DNA of 52,530 bases from Aureococcus anophagefferens (GCF_000186865.1 NW_008705586.1:152708-205237), one strand, 5' to 3'; shown: positions 30,775 through 45,547, numbered from the stretch's first letter. Notes: generated by a model not told the origin, from the letters alone. Made by a program: numbers and translations.

Positions 30775-33700
30775 TTAATCATCTAGTTGCAGCAACATGG
30801 CAGTCCCTCGTTCAATCCAATGGGACGGAGGCATAGGCGACGGTGTCTTAATAAGTAGTATAAAATTGGTCGAGAGACCATCCGAGGAAAAAACACTACG
30901 GCGAGCGGTGGTTCGATAGAGAGCGCATTCAAAAGAGGCATTAGCTCGGCTAGATGCTTCTGCTGGATCTATCGGCTTGAACCACATCACTGGCGCTGGG
31001 GAAAATTGTGTCTTTGGCAAGCATTCAACCAAGCCTTGCCTGCGGACATCCCACCGAGCGCTCTGAATCTGAATTCCTCGAATATAGGCACCCTCCTTCG
31101 CTGGTTCGGAGCCCTCTCCCGTCGATACATCATTCGAGAGGAACCTGAAATCAAATTCCATCAACAATGAATTATCAGGAGCAGTAAAGTGATTCATTCT
31201 TATAGCCGACAGAAAAGCCCGCGGTGAGAAAAACGCACCAAGCCAATATATGGAAGGGGCCGCTTTAGTCGACCATGACAAAAAAAAATTGCATCGCAGT
31301 ACAAGATCGTTTACATAAGACAACAGCCCGCTCCTAGACAAATATGAATATCTTCTCCATGCTGGTGGGATCTTATCCTTTTCAATTTCTTGTGTCATTT
31401 TGTCAAGTGACACGCTCATAGGCTGTCGTCCTCTCAACGCCGCACTGATGCTGGATAGGAGATGACGGGCAATGGCGAGCAACGTCTCATATTTTAACAG
31501 CTCCTGCGCGAGAACGGAAATTAAAAAGTAGGACCCGGTGTTTTTGGCTTTGGGCGGCTCGCCTAGTCCTGGTGGTATCAAGCCGAGCAATGCATCAGAC
31601 CGATCTATTGTACTCCCGAAAGTATCAGTAGCCCCCAGGTGCCTTTTATTGTTGTTGTTTTCCGTTGAAAATACAGCAATTAGTAACTCTGAGGTTTCTC
31701 TTTTATTCTTTTCAATGGTGGCGCTATCGTGGAGCCCTAGAAATTCAAGTGGGGCAGCTACTGGAAGTGCCTCAACAGTGCGCAACCAGGAAGTCCTGCT
31801 ACCGTCCTGTAAGGGCATACGAAATTCACCAGATGAGCTCAAAGCGTGGCCAGGTCGCAGGACATCAGGACGGCAGAATCGATCCAAAATCAGAGTTAAT
31901 AATCGACGATCCATATTGTCCAGGACGTGTCCGCCATATATGTATTCACCAACACAGAGCTTAATTGCACGAAAGGGCGCGGCCTGTTGATTATCCTCGT
32001 GGTTATCTAGTAAACAAACAAGGTGGTGCGATGACAAGATCAACTCAATTGGTGAAAAACTGTATGAGGCGTTCCAACCGAGCCTACATGGTGTATGATA
32101 ACAGATTCTGTTTAGCTCACTGACTCACTAAGAGTGGCACCGGATACTCACGACGCGTACGACACACGTTCACGCAGTATTGCGTGGCAAATGCACAAGG
32201 AGAAAAACAGGCGGCGAAATTCATTACCACGCGTACAATTGGACAAGAAATCGGGATTGGTCTCCAGAGCCGCATTGTACAAATCCAGGACCACTGAGCG
32301 TACGCCACGGGGGGGTTCGTACACAAATTTGGTGGCAGCTTTTAGGAGATTGGTGGTTAAAATGTGATTGACATCCATCACACACCAGGCGCGAAAATTG
32401 ACGTGGGCGCTGACAGGACCGCCGTTATTGAAAAAGACCTCCTCCAAGTGCGTCGTGAATCCTGGACACAGCTGCAGATTCTGGATTATTACCCATGAGC
32501 TACTCGAAAGCCCCTGGGTCAGCGTCCTTCGAGCCACCCCAGTGCGGCTAGCAACCACTAAAATATGAGAGACATTGCGACCCATGCGATTTGCCGCACC
32601 AACTACGAAGCTAACCGCTGATGCCTTGTTTTCCTGAGTTGTAGTAATGACGATAGGGACTAGCGGTTTACTTTCCGCCATAATTTCATCAATATCGACT
32701 TTTGGTGCCACCAGGAAATCCTCACCAAGTTGGGTGTGGATGAATGCACGTACAGCATTCGCTATTTGATCTGGTCTCAAGCACCTGAGGATGCAAAGTC
32801 TATTGACGCCGCGCAAATCGGCATCCCAGTGTCGTGGTAAAGGCTGTGTGTATGGCTCTTGTGAATCGTGAATACGCTTCCACATCTTGATTTGCGCCTC
32901 GAATTCCTCGATCAGCCCTGAAAAGGCGGGTAGTGTAGAGAGGGAGCACATTTCAGTCCATTGCGAGTCCGGCAGCCATGATTTGGCTGGGTTCTCGTGC
33001 TCCTCAACTCTTTGTGGGGCTGGAAAAATGTCAGGTGGCGAAGCGGTTGCATCGCTCTTGAGCGCAGAAGCAACAAGGCCTTCTGCCCTTTGAAGGCATG
33101 CAGTGCCTGTGAGAAGGAATTGCCACTCGGCACTTCCAATGGCTCCTGTGTCAAGAAGCGGTCGCACAGCGAGCAGTAGAGCAAAGAGGAGTCTGTCCTT
33201 CGATAGAAGAGTGCGACTAATGTGCCGATATAGCGTATGGGTAAGAGGCGCAACTATCCCATCCATATTTTTGGCGGAATTTGACTCGTCAACTTTGAAG
33301 TCGTTGGACGGAATATCTTTCAGTGAAGAAATCAAGATGCGGTCAACAAACCATCTCAACGAGAATGCATAGGCACCTTCAACGTGAATCAGGTCAGAAA
33401 TTGCACAGAAAAATACTTGCGCCGCCTGGGCCGTCGGCATGTATCGTTTGTGTGACAAATAAAGATCACACTTGGTCCTGTTGATGTCCAGCTGCTGCTC
33501 ACGAAGGTTGCAAACCTCCGCTACCAAGGATTGGGACTTTTCAATGGCCAGACCATTGTCCAGTACTGAGCTGCTGCCTTTCGAAGTTTCTGTCAGCACC
33601 TTTAGGATTTCGCTCTCGACCTCGAGAATTCTTTCCCGATTTCTCCTGTTCTGTTGAACCAACGATCTTCCTTCCTTGTACATCGCTGTTTGCTTGTCAG

Positions 33701-36700
33701 AAATTATCACCTGCAACATCTCTGACTTTAGCGCGGCATGTGAATGCGCAAAATCGATCACAATAAGTTGTTCGCGCCCATTCCAGAGGACTTTAGCTAC
33801 GCTGCATTCTTGTTGTTGAGAGGTCATGTAAAATCTAAAGTCCTCATGGCAAGCAACTCCCTTGACCGCATTCAGACCAACTAAAATTTTGGTATTTTGC
33901 ACGCTGGGGTACTCGGAGCTTTCCATACTGTTGATGCGACGTGGGAGAAGCCCAGTCAAAGTCTGTGCATTTGCCAGGTCGTTCTCGCACATGTCTTTGA
34001 TGAGCACCGAGGTTCCCATAGGGGCCGCTGTCTCAACAGCAGCCCACATTTTTGAATGCTGCAAAGACCCATGCAAAGTGGTCAATTGATTCTCAACAGC
34101 ACAAACCCATTTGAGTGCAACACCGTGAGGGTCTAGTAGCAAAGGCCAACGTAATGAGTGCTTTGCAAACAGAGCAGACTGAACAACTGTTTCAATCTCA
34201 AGAGCGAGATCGTTGGTTGGAGACCATGGAAGAGGTGAGAGCATATCTTGCCATTCACGAAAATGCCCCTCATCAAGCATGGATGCAAGAACCTATGATT
34301 ATTGATGGCTTCTTGTGAGTCAAGTGATTTCACATGCGCAGCATTCTACCAACGCTGGTTGTGGAGGTTGCCCATCATGATTTAATGAAGCATCTACACT
34401 CCACTCTGCAGATACTGGCAAATCACGGCGTTTGCAGGACGCAACCCAATCTACAAGCCATAGATATCGTGAACTTGAGTCCAACGGAGCCAGATACGTC
34501 AATGCGCCCGCAGACAAAAGGGCATCGGCAACAAGAGAGCTTGCTCTTGTGCTAGCTTCGCGTGCTAGTGTCTCCCACCGCTCAAGCTCCCCACCCGACA
34601 CGAGAGCATCTAGCAAGGACTTTGCGCGCTCGAGACGACGGGAGTTAATCAAGATTGTCTCTTGAAGCTCATCGCAGCGCCCTCGAGTCGCATCTCGCCC
34701 TGCGGCGATGTCCGCCAATTCAGCCTCGACACCATTGATCTCATTCCTTTTGCGCTCGAGCGCTTCGAGGGATTTTTCGAGTTCAGACTGTGCACGTGCC
34801 GCTGCATCACGTTTTGGTTGTGCGGTGCGCGAGGTCTGCTCATAGCTGCTCGCGGCGCAAACCCATCGGCAAAGTGCGCTTGAGACAGTCGCGCCTATGA
34901 ATCCATCAAGCATATCGGGCTCTACAAAGGATGCTTCATGTGTCGCTCCTGGTCCTATGTAGGTATCTTTTAGTTTTGAAATGGCCTTGTTTGATATTTT
35001 GTCATGATCTACTGCGCGTAGCCTAGACACCAGTTGTGGAGGTTCACCTATCAGCACCCGCTGTTGAGCTGCACCCCAAAAGTCCAAAACTCGTCGTGTG
35101 GGGTCGGCGGGGTCAGCAACTTTGACTGGCTTTTCTCCGAGAAGAATGCAAACAGCCTCAAGAATGGGCTTCGCCCCGATTGGGGGGCGTGGCAAAGCTC
35201 GCAATTCGGACAAGTCTCCGACAGACAAAGCTTCGAGAGCCGCATAGGCTTCGTCAAATGCGGGTTGGGCCTGAGCAATCTCACGTTCGAATTCCTCTGC
35301 AAGAACCCGCGCTGCTGCTTCTTCGTGAACAAGGGCCTCCGCGTCCGCTTCAACTTCTGCGTATTTTGATTCTACTCCAGAAATTGACTTTTTATGACTC
35401 AACTCAGTGTCAAAAACGACGGCTTCGAAGTTGGTGGCATCAAGTACGGCCCGCGCCGCATCAATACCATCACCGATGGTGGCAATTGCCCTTTGAGCAT
35501 GATGAGCTACGTCCAATGCCCTGCCATATTTGGTCTGCCTGTTTCCAATAGCCATCCTTGCTCGATCGAGATTTGCTCGAAGGCACTCGAGGAGCTCAAG
35601 GAAAGTTGATGTCGGTGCAGACACGCGATAGTCACAGCGACACACAACTGAAGTGTGGATCTGGCGACAGAGTGCTACTGCAGCCACCTGAAGGCGTTTT
35701 TCTGCATAATCAGTTGTGGATTCAGGTCTCGCTCCAGGTATGGTAGAAAGCTCCTTGCTAGTGCCGTTTGGAACATCGCGCGCGGTCTTTTTGTGACCCT
35801 CGGGCTCCAACCCGGTCCCAATCACAAACCTGGAAGAACCAAGAAAGCTCTCAGCTACAGCAGACAGCGCATCATCCTGCCAAGAGGCGTGATGATCAAC
35901 ACACATGAAATGAGACACCAATGCTGGAAATCGGCGCAGCATCATGACGAGATTGGCCCTTGTAATTGTTTGTTTGTCCAGAGAGACAACCAACGCGATG
36001 TGAAGCTGGACGCGTACCCGCTCCGAGAACATAGAAAATAGATCATCGTGACTCATTGTTTCTGCATTCTTAGCGCCACGTTGCCTTCGCATGCGAGAGC
36101 GCATTTCTTCTGCAATTTCTGCGCGTTCGTCCACGAGAAAAAGACCCGGAGTCTGCCCAGTAGCCATAACGTCACAGATGCTTGCAAGAATCTCCCCGAG
36201 AGACAGTACGTGTGTATCAGCAATGAGCAAGCAGACCGGCACATCACCAATACCCGCACGCCTCAAAGCCAGCTTCAGTTCATTGCGCCACGAAGCTAGC
36301 GAATCAAACTGCGCATATGGCCATGGCTCGAGCAATGCACAGCCAGAAACATGGGCAGCAAGACGCGCGACAGCTCGCCGACCTGTCCCAGATGCGCCAC
36401 CAAGCAGAGCGTGGCCACTGCCTGATGAGCCAAAAGCTCGCACAAGACGCGAGATCTGAGCTGCTACTAGCGGAAACACTACGACGCGTTTGTTCCCGCT
36501 CACCAAATCAGCGTTATCCACATTGTTTTGTATCCTATCCGTCGAAACTTTGTCTACTTCAGGATTAGCCATAGACTCTGAATTGCAGAACTCATCCTGA
36601 GCCCGATCCAAGGCATCATACAGTTGAGTCGGATCGCGAACTTCGAGATAGACCCCACGCTCAAGGGGGTTATGGAAGTCAGTAAAGATAAGCTGTTGAA

Positions 36701-39700
36701 GGTCTGTTATGAGTGTATCAGTATCCAGCTTGAAATTGCGCAATACCGCGGTCTGTATGTGCGTTACCATCCATTCCTGGTCTTCGAAAGCCAAAAGCCT
36801 GTCGCTATAAGTGCGCAATACCTCATGCACCCAAAGTCTAGCCAGGCCGGACTTGTCAAAGTCATCATCTGCCCGACACCTCAATACTCCTTGTATGCAG
36901 CGTGCAGAATTACGCGTATCAAAGATGCAGAGTTGTCTGTTGGGGGTCGGTCTTAGCTCCGACACAACTTCTCGCAACGTCCAAATAGTTGCTGCCACGA
37001 GAGCTGCAGTGGCCGCCACAATGTCAGATGCAAAAGACTGGGATGCAAAGTGAGACTCAACGAGCACCGTGTATACTCGTGTTAAGGTTGTGTCGCTCGG
37101 ATCTGAGGTATGTATGATCGTGAAATGGCGTAAAAGTCGGACACTTACGCTCGTAGCGGCCCGCCCATTAGTGGATGCCCATATTGAAGTGTCTTCAATG
37201 CGCTGCAGTACTGGTTTGCCTAGCGGCATATCGCGGGGATTCACCTGAGCTCCTGTATTCATTACTTCAATATCGCGATATGCGCTCCGCCCTTGGCCAC
37301 CACTTGAATTAGTGGTGGCCTTTGCATCGGGGGTTTCAAACCATGAGCCATTTTCAATTAGTCCGCGGAGGAGTTCAAGTGGCATCTGCGTTTCGCCAAG
37401 TCCTCCAACATCCGGGAGATTTATATCATCCACGAAGATTACGGCTTTCTGATTTATTGGTGGGCCGTGTACACCCTTGCGTCGTTTAACAAGGCGGCCA
37501 AGTAGCGCGTTAGAAAATGCTCGAGCTGAGGTAGTTGCATGAAGCTTTAGGTATGCGGTTCGATGCTTCTTTCGAGGCAAGCGTGCAAGTGCCGCGCGAG
37601 CATGTACAGTTTTGCCAGATCCTGGAGGACCGCAAAAAAGTGCAGGGTAACCACCAGCGCGCATCATTAGATCAAGAAGTAGTCCAGACTGCACCGTCTG
37701 GATCGTAGGCACGAGTAATTCACTGATTACTGTGGTGCCACTAATTTCTGGGGCAGAATACTGTCCTCCCGCCTGCAGCGCGTCCGTCCACATTCTCCAT
37801 GCTCCAGTTTCATTGTCTCTTGGCCGATACTCATAGTCGTGTGCAGACCCTTTCGAAGGAAGCGGGAGCTGAAGAGTGCCCGAAAATACCCCCGTGAATT
37901 CAGGAACACACCAACCCCGTCTTGTCAGTGATTCGTGCACGGTCATATACCTAGTGCGAATGACTCGAGAGTCAGAAATGATATCCCGCAGGAAGACCCC
38001 AAATTGTGTCTGAGCTGTCTCAGGACCAGATGCGCCCACCGACCACAAAAGTGCCCAGAGAAATGCACACTCGATGTGCTGTCTTCGTTGGCGCCTTTCC
38101 TTGACATCTGCTGAGCCTGCAGCTGGAGCAGCTCCCCGCAGACAGATATGGAGCAATCCATCAAGGAGTCGCAACAGCGACTGGACTAACGACTCATCGC
38201 TCAAGGGTTCGACATGACCGTGCAGCTCATGCTGTACAAAAGCAAGGGCTGGTTCAACCAACCACTCAGCTAATGCTTCGAGTAGTCGACATTCCTCATC
38301 ACTCAAATAAACAGCTTTTTGGTCGTTGGTAAGATCGGGCTGATATACGCTTCTGGTTGATTCGGCGGTAGGTATTGTATTAACTTTCTGAGAGTCGCCT
38401 GCAAAGGTCGAATCTCCTTGAGGTTCTACAACGCCCTGCACATCACGCAAGCTGATCCACGTGTCGTAAAGCACCCGCCACTTCATGTAACTATCCGCGA
38501 AGCTTACTACACTAATTCGGCTCACCACAGTAGGGGCAGCAGCATAAAGAGACTCAGATTCGAATAAGACAGATAAATTTTTACTCCGATGAATAAATTC
38601 ACCGTTTGTCAAGCACAGAGTAGCAGAGTCATCCAGAGCACCGTGGAGTTGCTCAGTCCAGGACGCATCAACAGCACCATCCAATACAAGGAATTGGCGC
38701 TTTCTTGGAACATCGCGGACGCTCCTCTGCGATAGCTCGCGATAGCAACTCGACAAAATGCCATCCGTCCACTCACGACTTTCCGGATGAAACGTCCCGT
38801 AGAGCTCATCCAAGGTTAGAGCACCTGGATAGGTGACAAGGGATGCGACGGCAACCTTGTTCTGAGGCTTCAGTAGACCTATCGTGGTGATTAGATTTTT
38901 CCAAGTACTTGTCTTCCCGGAAAATGAGCGACCAATAAGACCAGCGCCAGGCCACGAAGTAATTGCGTCATAGAGATGCATCACTTTTGTGCAAAAGCCG
39001 TCTAACGGCAATTGTTTTCGCTCCTTACATGCCTCTCTAAATGCCGCGACAAAATCTTCGCTCAGATCACGTTCTAGTAGGGGAACTCCACGAAACACCG
39101 ACTTCAAAATCTCTTTGAATAATTCAATATCGCGTAATGCAATCCCAGACTCTACAATGTCAATCAGTGCTCGCATGAGAATGGCGTCTGTCAGGCTGGA
39201 CTTGGTTTCGACACCGTCCACAAAACAGCCTTGCCTCCTCATCGTGGAGGCAACGGTAACTATGACCGTGTTCATCAATCTAAGCCCAAATTTATAATGT
39301 GCTTCACGCCCTGAAAGTAACTCTGCGCAAAGTCTCAGTGATTGGGAAACATGTGTGGCCAAAAAGTGCGCCTGCGCGCGTGATGAACCATGAGCGCACA
39401 ATAAAATCTCCCCTATGCTAACGAGGTCCGGCATGCCAAGTGAAACAGGACGAAATATTTCCCGTATATCGCTTGTAAATTTTACATCAACTACACCAGA
39501 GTCGCATTCGATCACAAAAGTTCGAGTCATTCCCCTTGAAAGAGCTCCATGTGTTTGGAACGGTGACATATTTAACCCGTCTCGTAGTGCTACTACAAAA
39601 TTCTCACTAATTTCGGCCATAGTGACCGAGATCACTTCAGGGGGGAGCCGGCTGAAGCCCTCTAGACACATCCAGGATCCACTTGCGGCCGCACCACGCA

Positions 39701-42700
39701 GCAACATTGCCACTATAGCACATTCCAGGGAAGCAACACAATTCAGTGTGACCGTGTGGGTGGCTAGTGCCCGAGTGAATCCAACAAGCGTTGCGGATGC
39801 ACCAGAGCCTGTGAAGCATCGAAATGTGCACCCAGCATGAGTCCGAAGCGCACAGAAAAATGCTCGGAAGCAGCGTGAGGTCACAGGTGTAATGGCAAGC
39901 CTGATTTTTCCACCTCCTCCGAGGTACTCATATGCATACGGTAAACAGTGATGAACACAGTGACTTTCGATTTTACTTGGCACGCTTGCGTGAGCATCCT
40001 CATCGTTAGTTTTTACATAGTATCGCAATTGCACCAGCCATTCAAAATCAGCAACATCANNNNNNNNNNNNNNNNNNNNNNNNNNNNNNNNNNNNNNNNN
40101 NNNNNNNNNGGTCACATCGCGCTGATGGATGTTAAGAACAATCAGGACGCCCAGTGATGCTCGAATACGTGATGTCGTATTGCCATTATCGCCCATACCA
40201 GTTGCCTGCACAGCACGTATTGTCTCCTCCAATTGACTTTGCTCAGCTACAAGCAGCGATTTGAGGGCTGCATTTGGGTCCAGAAACGTGTCCGAGTTAT
40301 GAGTGTGGCTAGACAACCGATGGCTATTGAGCAATCTAGCTTCCGCTACTTCAGCTGCTGCCGCAGCCGCGCGTCGAAGCGAATCTTCAACGTTCTGAGT
40401 CCACGCGACATGGTGCGCAACCACAAGAATTTGCTCCTGCCAATCTTGTGCACGAGATGAACGCAATGTGATTGCGCGACTAGTAGAACTGAACATCTCT
40501 TTGATCGAGGTTTCGATCGCAAGCGCCAGGGAGCGGCGGGACGTCTTTTCAACCTCACCTAGCCAGCGTTCAACGTCACAGCTTGTCGTGCTTGGTCGAA
40601 TCGGCTTCATGTTCAACTCTAAATACGCAAAATCGAGACGTTCACCCTCCAATGCCATGGAGGTGTCTGTTTGCAAACCTGTCTGCAAAGCTCCATTGCT
40701 GGGGAAGTTTGGAGTGGTGTCAAGGGCCGCGACAATTTCAATTGCACCATCATCAGAATTTCGCGAAAATACAAGACCAGCGACACCGGAAAAGCATTTT
40801 AGTAAATACGGCTGTACATTCGTTGGATCAGTTGTGTTTGCAAGAATTTCTAGCAGCTCTGCGTCTGAAATGAAATTAAAGCGCGGAAACGCATTTCGTT
40901 TTGCATCAAGATATCCTGCAAGCCCTTTACGAACGAGCTTAAGTTTTGTGTTTGCCTCAATCAAGGACTTTAACATCGCAGGGTGCTCCGATAAACTCAA
41001 AACGGCAGGGTGTTCCAGAATAAAAAAGATGGCCGAGCGCCACACTTGATCCATCTCATCGAACAGCACTGCCTCAACTGGCAGTTGAAGAGCAACATCA
41101 TCTCCAGTCTTGAAGATAGGCTCAAGGTACAACCATGCTGCTTCAAGTGCAAGTAGTGCGTCAATGGTCTCCTGTAGCTTGGTCAACTTTGTTTCCCACC
41201 CTGCAGCGCGTCTGGCATGAGGCCGTACATATTTATTGCCTTGGATTGTTTGAGTTCGCAGAATTTGATTGTCCAGTTCCTATGACAACAGATGCAAGTC
41301 ATCGACAGAAGGAAGCATTTATGAAATTGAGTTTAGGATGACAATTATGGAAGATCAAATCGAGCATACAAGTATTCTCGTCAATAAATTGCACCTGTTG
41401 AACATCTTCAGTGCCACATAGCTTATAGAATCCGCGCCACGCCTCAGCTGCAAACACCGCAGTGGTCCACGCGCGTTCCATGTATTCTAGCTGCTCTTCG
41501 AGTGCATGTTCATGCCCAGCAGCAACGCAAGTCTCTTCAATGACGCCAGCGTAGTGCTGCAGGCCAACATCGAGCATCTGCAACAAATTTGAGGTGTCAG
41601 TTATCTCAAGCGACTCGAGGCGCGTGCTTTTTTTAATCTGCGTCCAATGTCGTTCCTTCATGCCTGGCTGGCACACCAGACGCAGCAATGGAAGTTGCTC
41701 TTCATCAAATATCTTGACTTCCTGCTGCAGCAGCTTTCCAGCACGTGTAGGCGTAGCACGAGAGTCCCCCCGCTCTTCCAGCTCACGTACGGCAGCTCCC
41801 AAAGCAGCTCGCAATTCTACAGTGGAACGTTCTGCGTCCTGCGCGTCAATTGTACTGAGAGGATCATGCTGCCAGTGATTGATCTTTTCGACCCATTCTT
41901 TTACAACGCCCCAGAGCTGCGCGAGCGGGGCCAATGCCCTATCAACGATGTTTAGCCGGGTCTGGTTATCAGTCAGAGCCAATTGCAGCAGTTTTTCTTG
42001 CCGTTCAATGTCGTTAGCATCAGTTCGCATGCTAGAAAGAGACTCTTGCACTGCAACGATGCGCTTGTAGATTGCCTGAACCTCTGATGGCGTGAGTGAT
42101 CCAGCTTCTGCGATTTTCTCGATCCGCTTCTCCAGATTTGTCGCCTCTCGACTGAGTGCCTCCTGCTGCCCTTCAACAAGCATTTCCAAATGCCGCTTTC
42201 GAGTCTGTTGGACCTCATGGGAATGAGTCATGCTTTGTCTGACGGACGCTGGCCACCGACACGTAGTCACGAGGATTGCTGCGTCATCTCGGGATAGGCT
42301 CGCACGTGCACAATCACTTTGGGTCTGAGAGAGCAGAAACTGCACTCGTTCGTGCACCTGTCCTGAATATTCATCCATGAGGCGCGTTAGTGTGTCAATA
42401 CAACGTGTCGAATATTCTTGTAACGCACGCAGCTCATTGCAGTCTACGGGTTCTACTTGCAAATGATCCACAACCTCACTATATTCTTGACATATCGATA
42501 CCATGTGCGCATGATTATCTGCAGCAACTGATTCAGCAACAAGATAGCGGAGGGAGTCTGTTATGTACACCAAACCCTCCTTGGAATCAATACTTGTAAT
42601 AGAAAATAGGGGCTCGTGCACGATATTTGCAGTTGAGGTGCGTACAGAAACACCGAGTTCAACAAGCCGCGAGCAGAGACGCGCTAGACGATCTAGAGAC

Positions 42701-45030
42701 CCAGTCGTCTCACCACCGCCCTTTGTACGTGCTAATACCTCCGAGCGCACCTCTGTATCCACGGTTCCATCGAGTAAGGAACGAAATGAATCAAAACGGG
42801 CCACCAGTTTAAGTAATCCCTGAAAGTGATGCGAAAGCGCCTTGTGGACACACGCACGCGTCTGGGAAACCAACTCATCATCATGCGCAACACCACAAAT
42901 ATGCAGTTTTGGTGGACGCGGTGATTTGCTAGTTCGCCCAGTCGCCCCTGGCTGTGGTAGACCCCTCATAGATGCTACCAGGCAATCAATTGCCACATCG
43001 GCTTGAATATTAAGTTCAGCGAGGGAGGGGTCAAGACGAACAATATCACGAGGAATGTTCTTCTGATCTCGTGAGGAGTCGTCAGTGACTTTGTTGAGCA
43101 GCAGTTGTAGCTGGAATACAGATAGCCTACTTGAACCTGTCGCATCAAACGAATTGAAAAAAGCAGCGAAGGCTCGTAAGGAACTTTCGCATAAGACACG
43201 CAATTGTCGAGACATCAGCACGACGGCAGCGTCACAAGTGCGACTAAGACGGGAGGCACGAATTTCCATGCCATTGTCATCATTCAATGTCTCCGTGCAC
43301 CCCATCATGTTCATTTTTGCTACGGACGTATCGATGTCCCGTGGTACGCCCTCTAGTTCGATTCGGCGAGATTTTAGCGCTTTGCTCATATCGGGTTTTT
43401 CCGACTTTTGTTTCATTCCTGTTACAGCAAAATTCTGTTCATGCGTCGCTCGCCTGTCATTGTGATTTCGCTTTTCGCTTTGAAGGCCAAAGTATGTGGA
43501 ATCGGTCAAAGAGCCCGAAGCCTGGCATAGCCATCGCGTTCGAAGCACATCTAGAGCAGAGGCAGTACGGGAAACAATATGCGCACTGAATGCGCCAAGA
43601 GTCATTGGCAAGCGCCTGCAAAAATCAGACGATCCGACATCAGTGAGCAATATCTCGCAGTATGCAGGGTGCATCACGGTCGAAGACTTTTCGGTGTCTC
43701 TAGATGATAGGAAAGACAAAAGTTTCTGGCGTGCCGGCATTGCAGGGCTGACATCAGGGCACATGAGCTTAATTTTGCTATCTGGTGTGAGCGACTGGGA
43801 CTCTCGTACTCCGAGTAGCCACAAGCGCTGCAAGTCAGTCTGCACGCGTTCGATCACACATAATTCTTCTTCTAGCTGTAAGTACGAAAGCTGCAGACGG
43901 CTTCGCGATACTCCAGTCTGACGATGGACGCGCCAGGTGAGTCGATGAAATCTTGAATCAATCCAATGCGCGTTGGGGTCGATGGGGGCTGGTGACAGCG
44001 AGGACGGCTGAGGGGAAGAATGAGTAATACGTTCAGTCATCAGAGGTGAACACACTAAACCAGCGGCGGAGGCTGCTGCGTTGCGAGCAGCTAACCGAGC
44101 ATTGTTGGAGGCCTCATGGGCAGCGGCGGCAGAGCTATCAGCACCTTCACAAAAGCTGTTTTGGTGTAGATCTTCATCGAGACTGCACCCTAAGACACCG
44201 AGTGGAGGACGGCGATGGAGCAGCTCATATTCCACGCAGGCACGAGCAACCGCCCTCTTATACTGCCATCTCACAGATTCCATCATTTCTGTAATCGATG
44301 TCTTTATGACAACAGCATGCTCCTCTAACCCCACGCTAGATGCGATGGCCGCGGTGATACGACCATCAATCTCGGCCAGAGGCCGATGCGCACCCCCGCC
44401 AACCTGCAGAGCACCACCGTGAGTTGTATTATCGATCAAGGTCTGTTTCATGCTTGTTTGATGTTGCAGAAACCTTTGATGGTGCAAGAAGGACGGCGAG
44501 GCAGTCTTTGGAAGCTCTCTGGGGTTCGCTGAAAATGCTGACCTTGCAGCAGGTGCTGTTATAAGACGCCGCTTTGTGCAGAGGAAGTGATTGCTAGCCT
44601 CGGGCTCTTTATCAATGCCAATTGTGTGTTCTACAACGTCGTTGCGTGCTGCGGTGCTCGCAATTGTGCGAGCTCGCATCATAGTCAGAGCCCGTGCAGT
44701 TGGAGTGTGATATCTCCCTACTCTATCCAGTGGTGTGGAAGCCGTTGCATTATCAATGCGGCCTATACACCAGGAGTCATCCGACTCGTAACGACCAAAC
44801 AGACATTCAGTGTCTGCAAGTAGAAGTGATAATGCACTACCGTCGTACTGGTTCGATCGGCGCAGTTCTTTAGCACTGCGACCACGGCGAGCAAAATCTG
44901 GGAGACTATATGACTCATCGGACATTTTGCGTATCTTGCACGACTCTGATGGTTGGCTGCGAGCCATGATAGAGACTTTCAGCAAGTCGACCTGTCCATG
45001 AAGAAAACCTAGGCCTTGCGAAGAGTCCAT
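30775..45030 (-). CDS. Axonemal-type dynein heavy chain with degenerate AAA1
   Basis: Dynein heavy chains are the motor subunits of cilia. Four exons (45030-41395, 41279-34398, 34292-32152, 32083-30775) with GT-AG introns of 115, 105 and 68 bp give about 4,655 aa, a normal length. Visible are the linker (AAWLYLEPIFKTGDD), DFEWLVQLRYYV and EYLGGGGKIRLAITPVT before AAA1, AAA2 (GRSFSGKT, LYGTFHPESREWTDG), AAA3 (GPPGSGKT, VIFVDDINLP), AAA4 (GGASGTGRRAVARLAA), the stalk and microtubule-binding region (PPIGAKPILEAVCILLG to GALTYLAPL), AAA5 (HSLRWPLLLDPHG), AAA6, and a C-terminus ending LLQLDD. AAA1 is altered: Walker A reads GSGASAT (Lys lost) near residue 1,702, and Walker B reads WMCLEGFSRL instead of WGCFDEFNRI. 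A 50-N gap at 40060-40109 lies just before AAA1, and the frame continues across it. Confidence 0.92.
40060..40109. other. Assembly gap (50 N) inside dynein gene
   Basis: Fifty unknown bases separate HQRDVT from DVADFEWL. Homologous dyneins have about 13 residues between these motifs, so the true gap is probably close to, but not exactly, the stated size. Confidence 0.98.
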
Positions 45031-45360
45031 ACGGCGCAACGCTTGATATGTGGCTGAGGAAGGTTAAAATGCAACAATCTTGATGCAAGTCCTGAAACGA
45101 GATATCAGCCGAGGAAAGTTAAAAACCGTTCAAATGGCCATGTAAACCACAACTTTGGAGGCCTCGTTCTCGGCCCCATGGCCACCGAGACCTCTGGTTG
45201 TTGTTGCATCTGAAAGAGACCAACGTCGTCTTGTGCGCTGGGCCATTAACTCAAAATCTTCACCCGCCTCGAAAAGCTGCGGCATTTTAACGTTCCTCAG
45301 CCACACATACGGCTGGGCCTCCGTCAAGCTTCCCTACAATGGTATCCGTTTACGTAAGCA

Positions 45361-45471
45361 TTTCCGTCCACTTGGCCTTTCGTATCTCCCACTAGCCAGA
45401 AGCTAAAGGAAGCAAGGTAAACTCTCCCCTCGAAGGGAGGCTGAGCTCAATTAAATTAAGAATGCCAGAAT
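45361..45471 (+). repeat. R1 dispersed repeat, copy C (5' part only)
   Basis: It starts TTTCCGTCCACTTGGCC, keeps the inverted repeat CTCCCCTCGAAGGGAGG, and stops after AATGCCAGAAT, where similarity to the other copies ends. Confidence 0.85.
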
Positions 45472-45547
45472 AAGACCTGCTGCCTTAGAGAAATAAGGTT
45501 ATGCTAGTTGGCTAACTAGGCAGCGGAGTTGCCGTCGTAGGTGAGCT

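Noticed and set aside
34334..45001. Many plus-strand frames opposite the dynein gene
   Set aside because: They are shadows of a well-supported minus-strand gene and show no motifs of their own.
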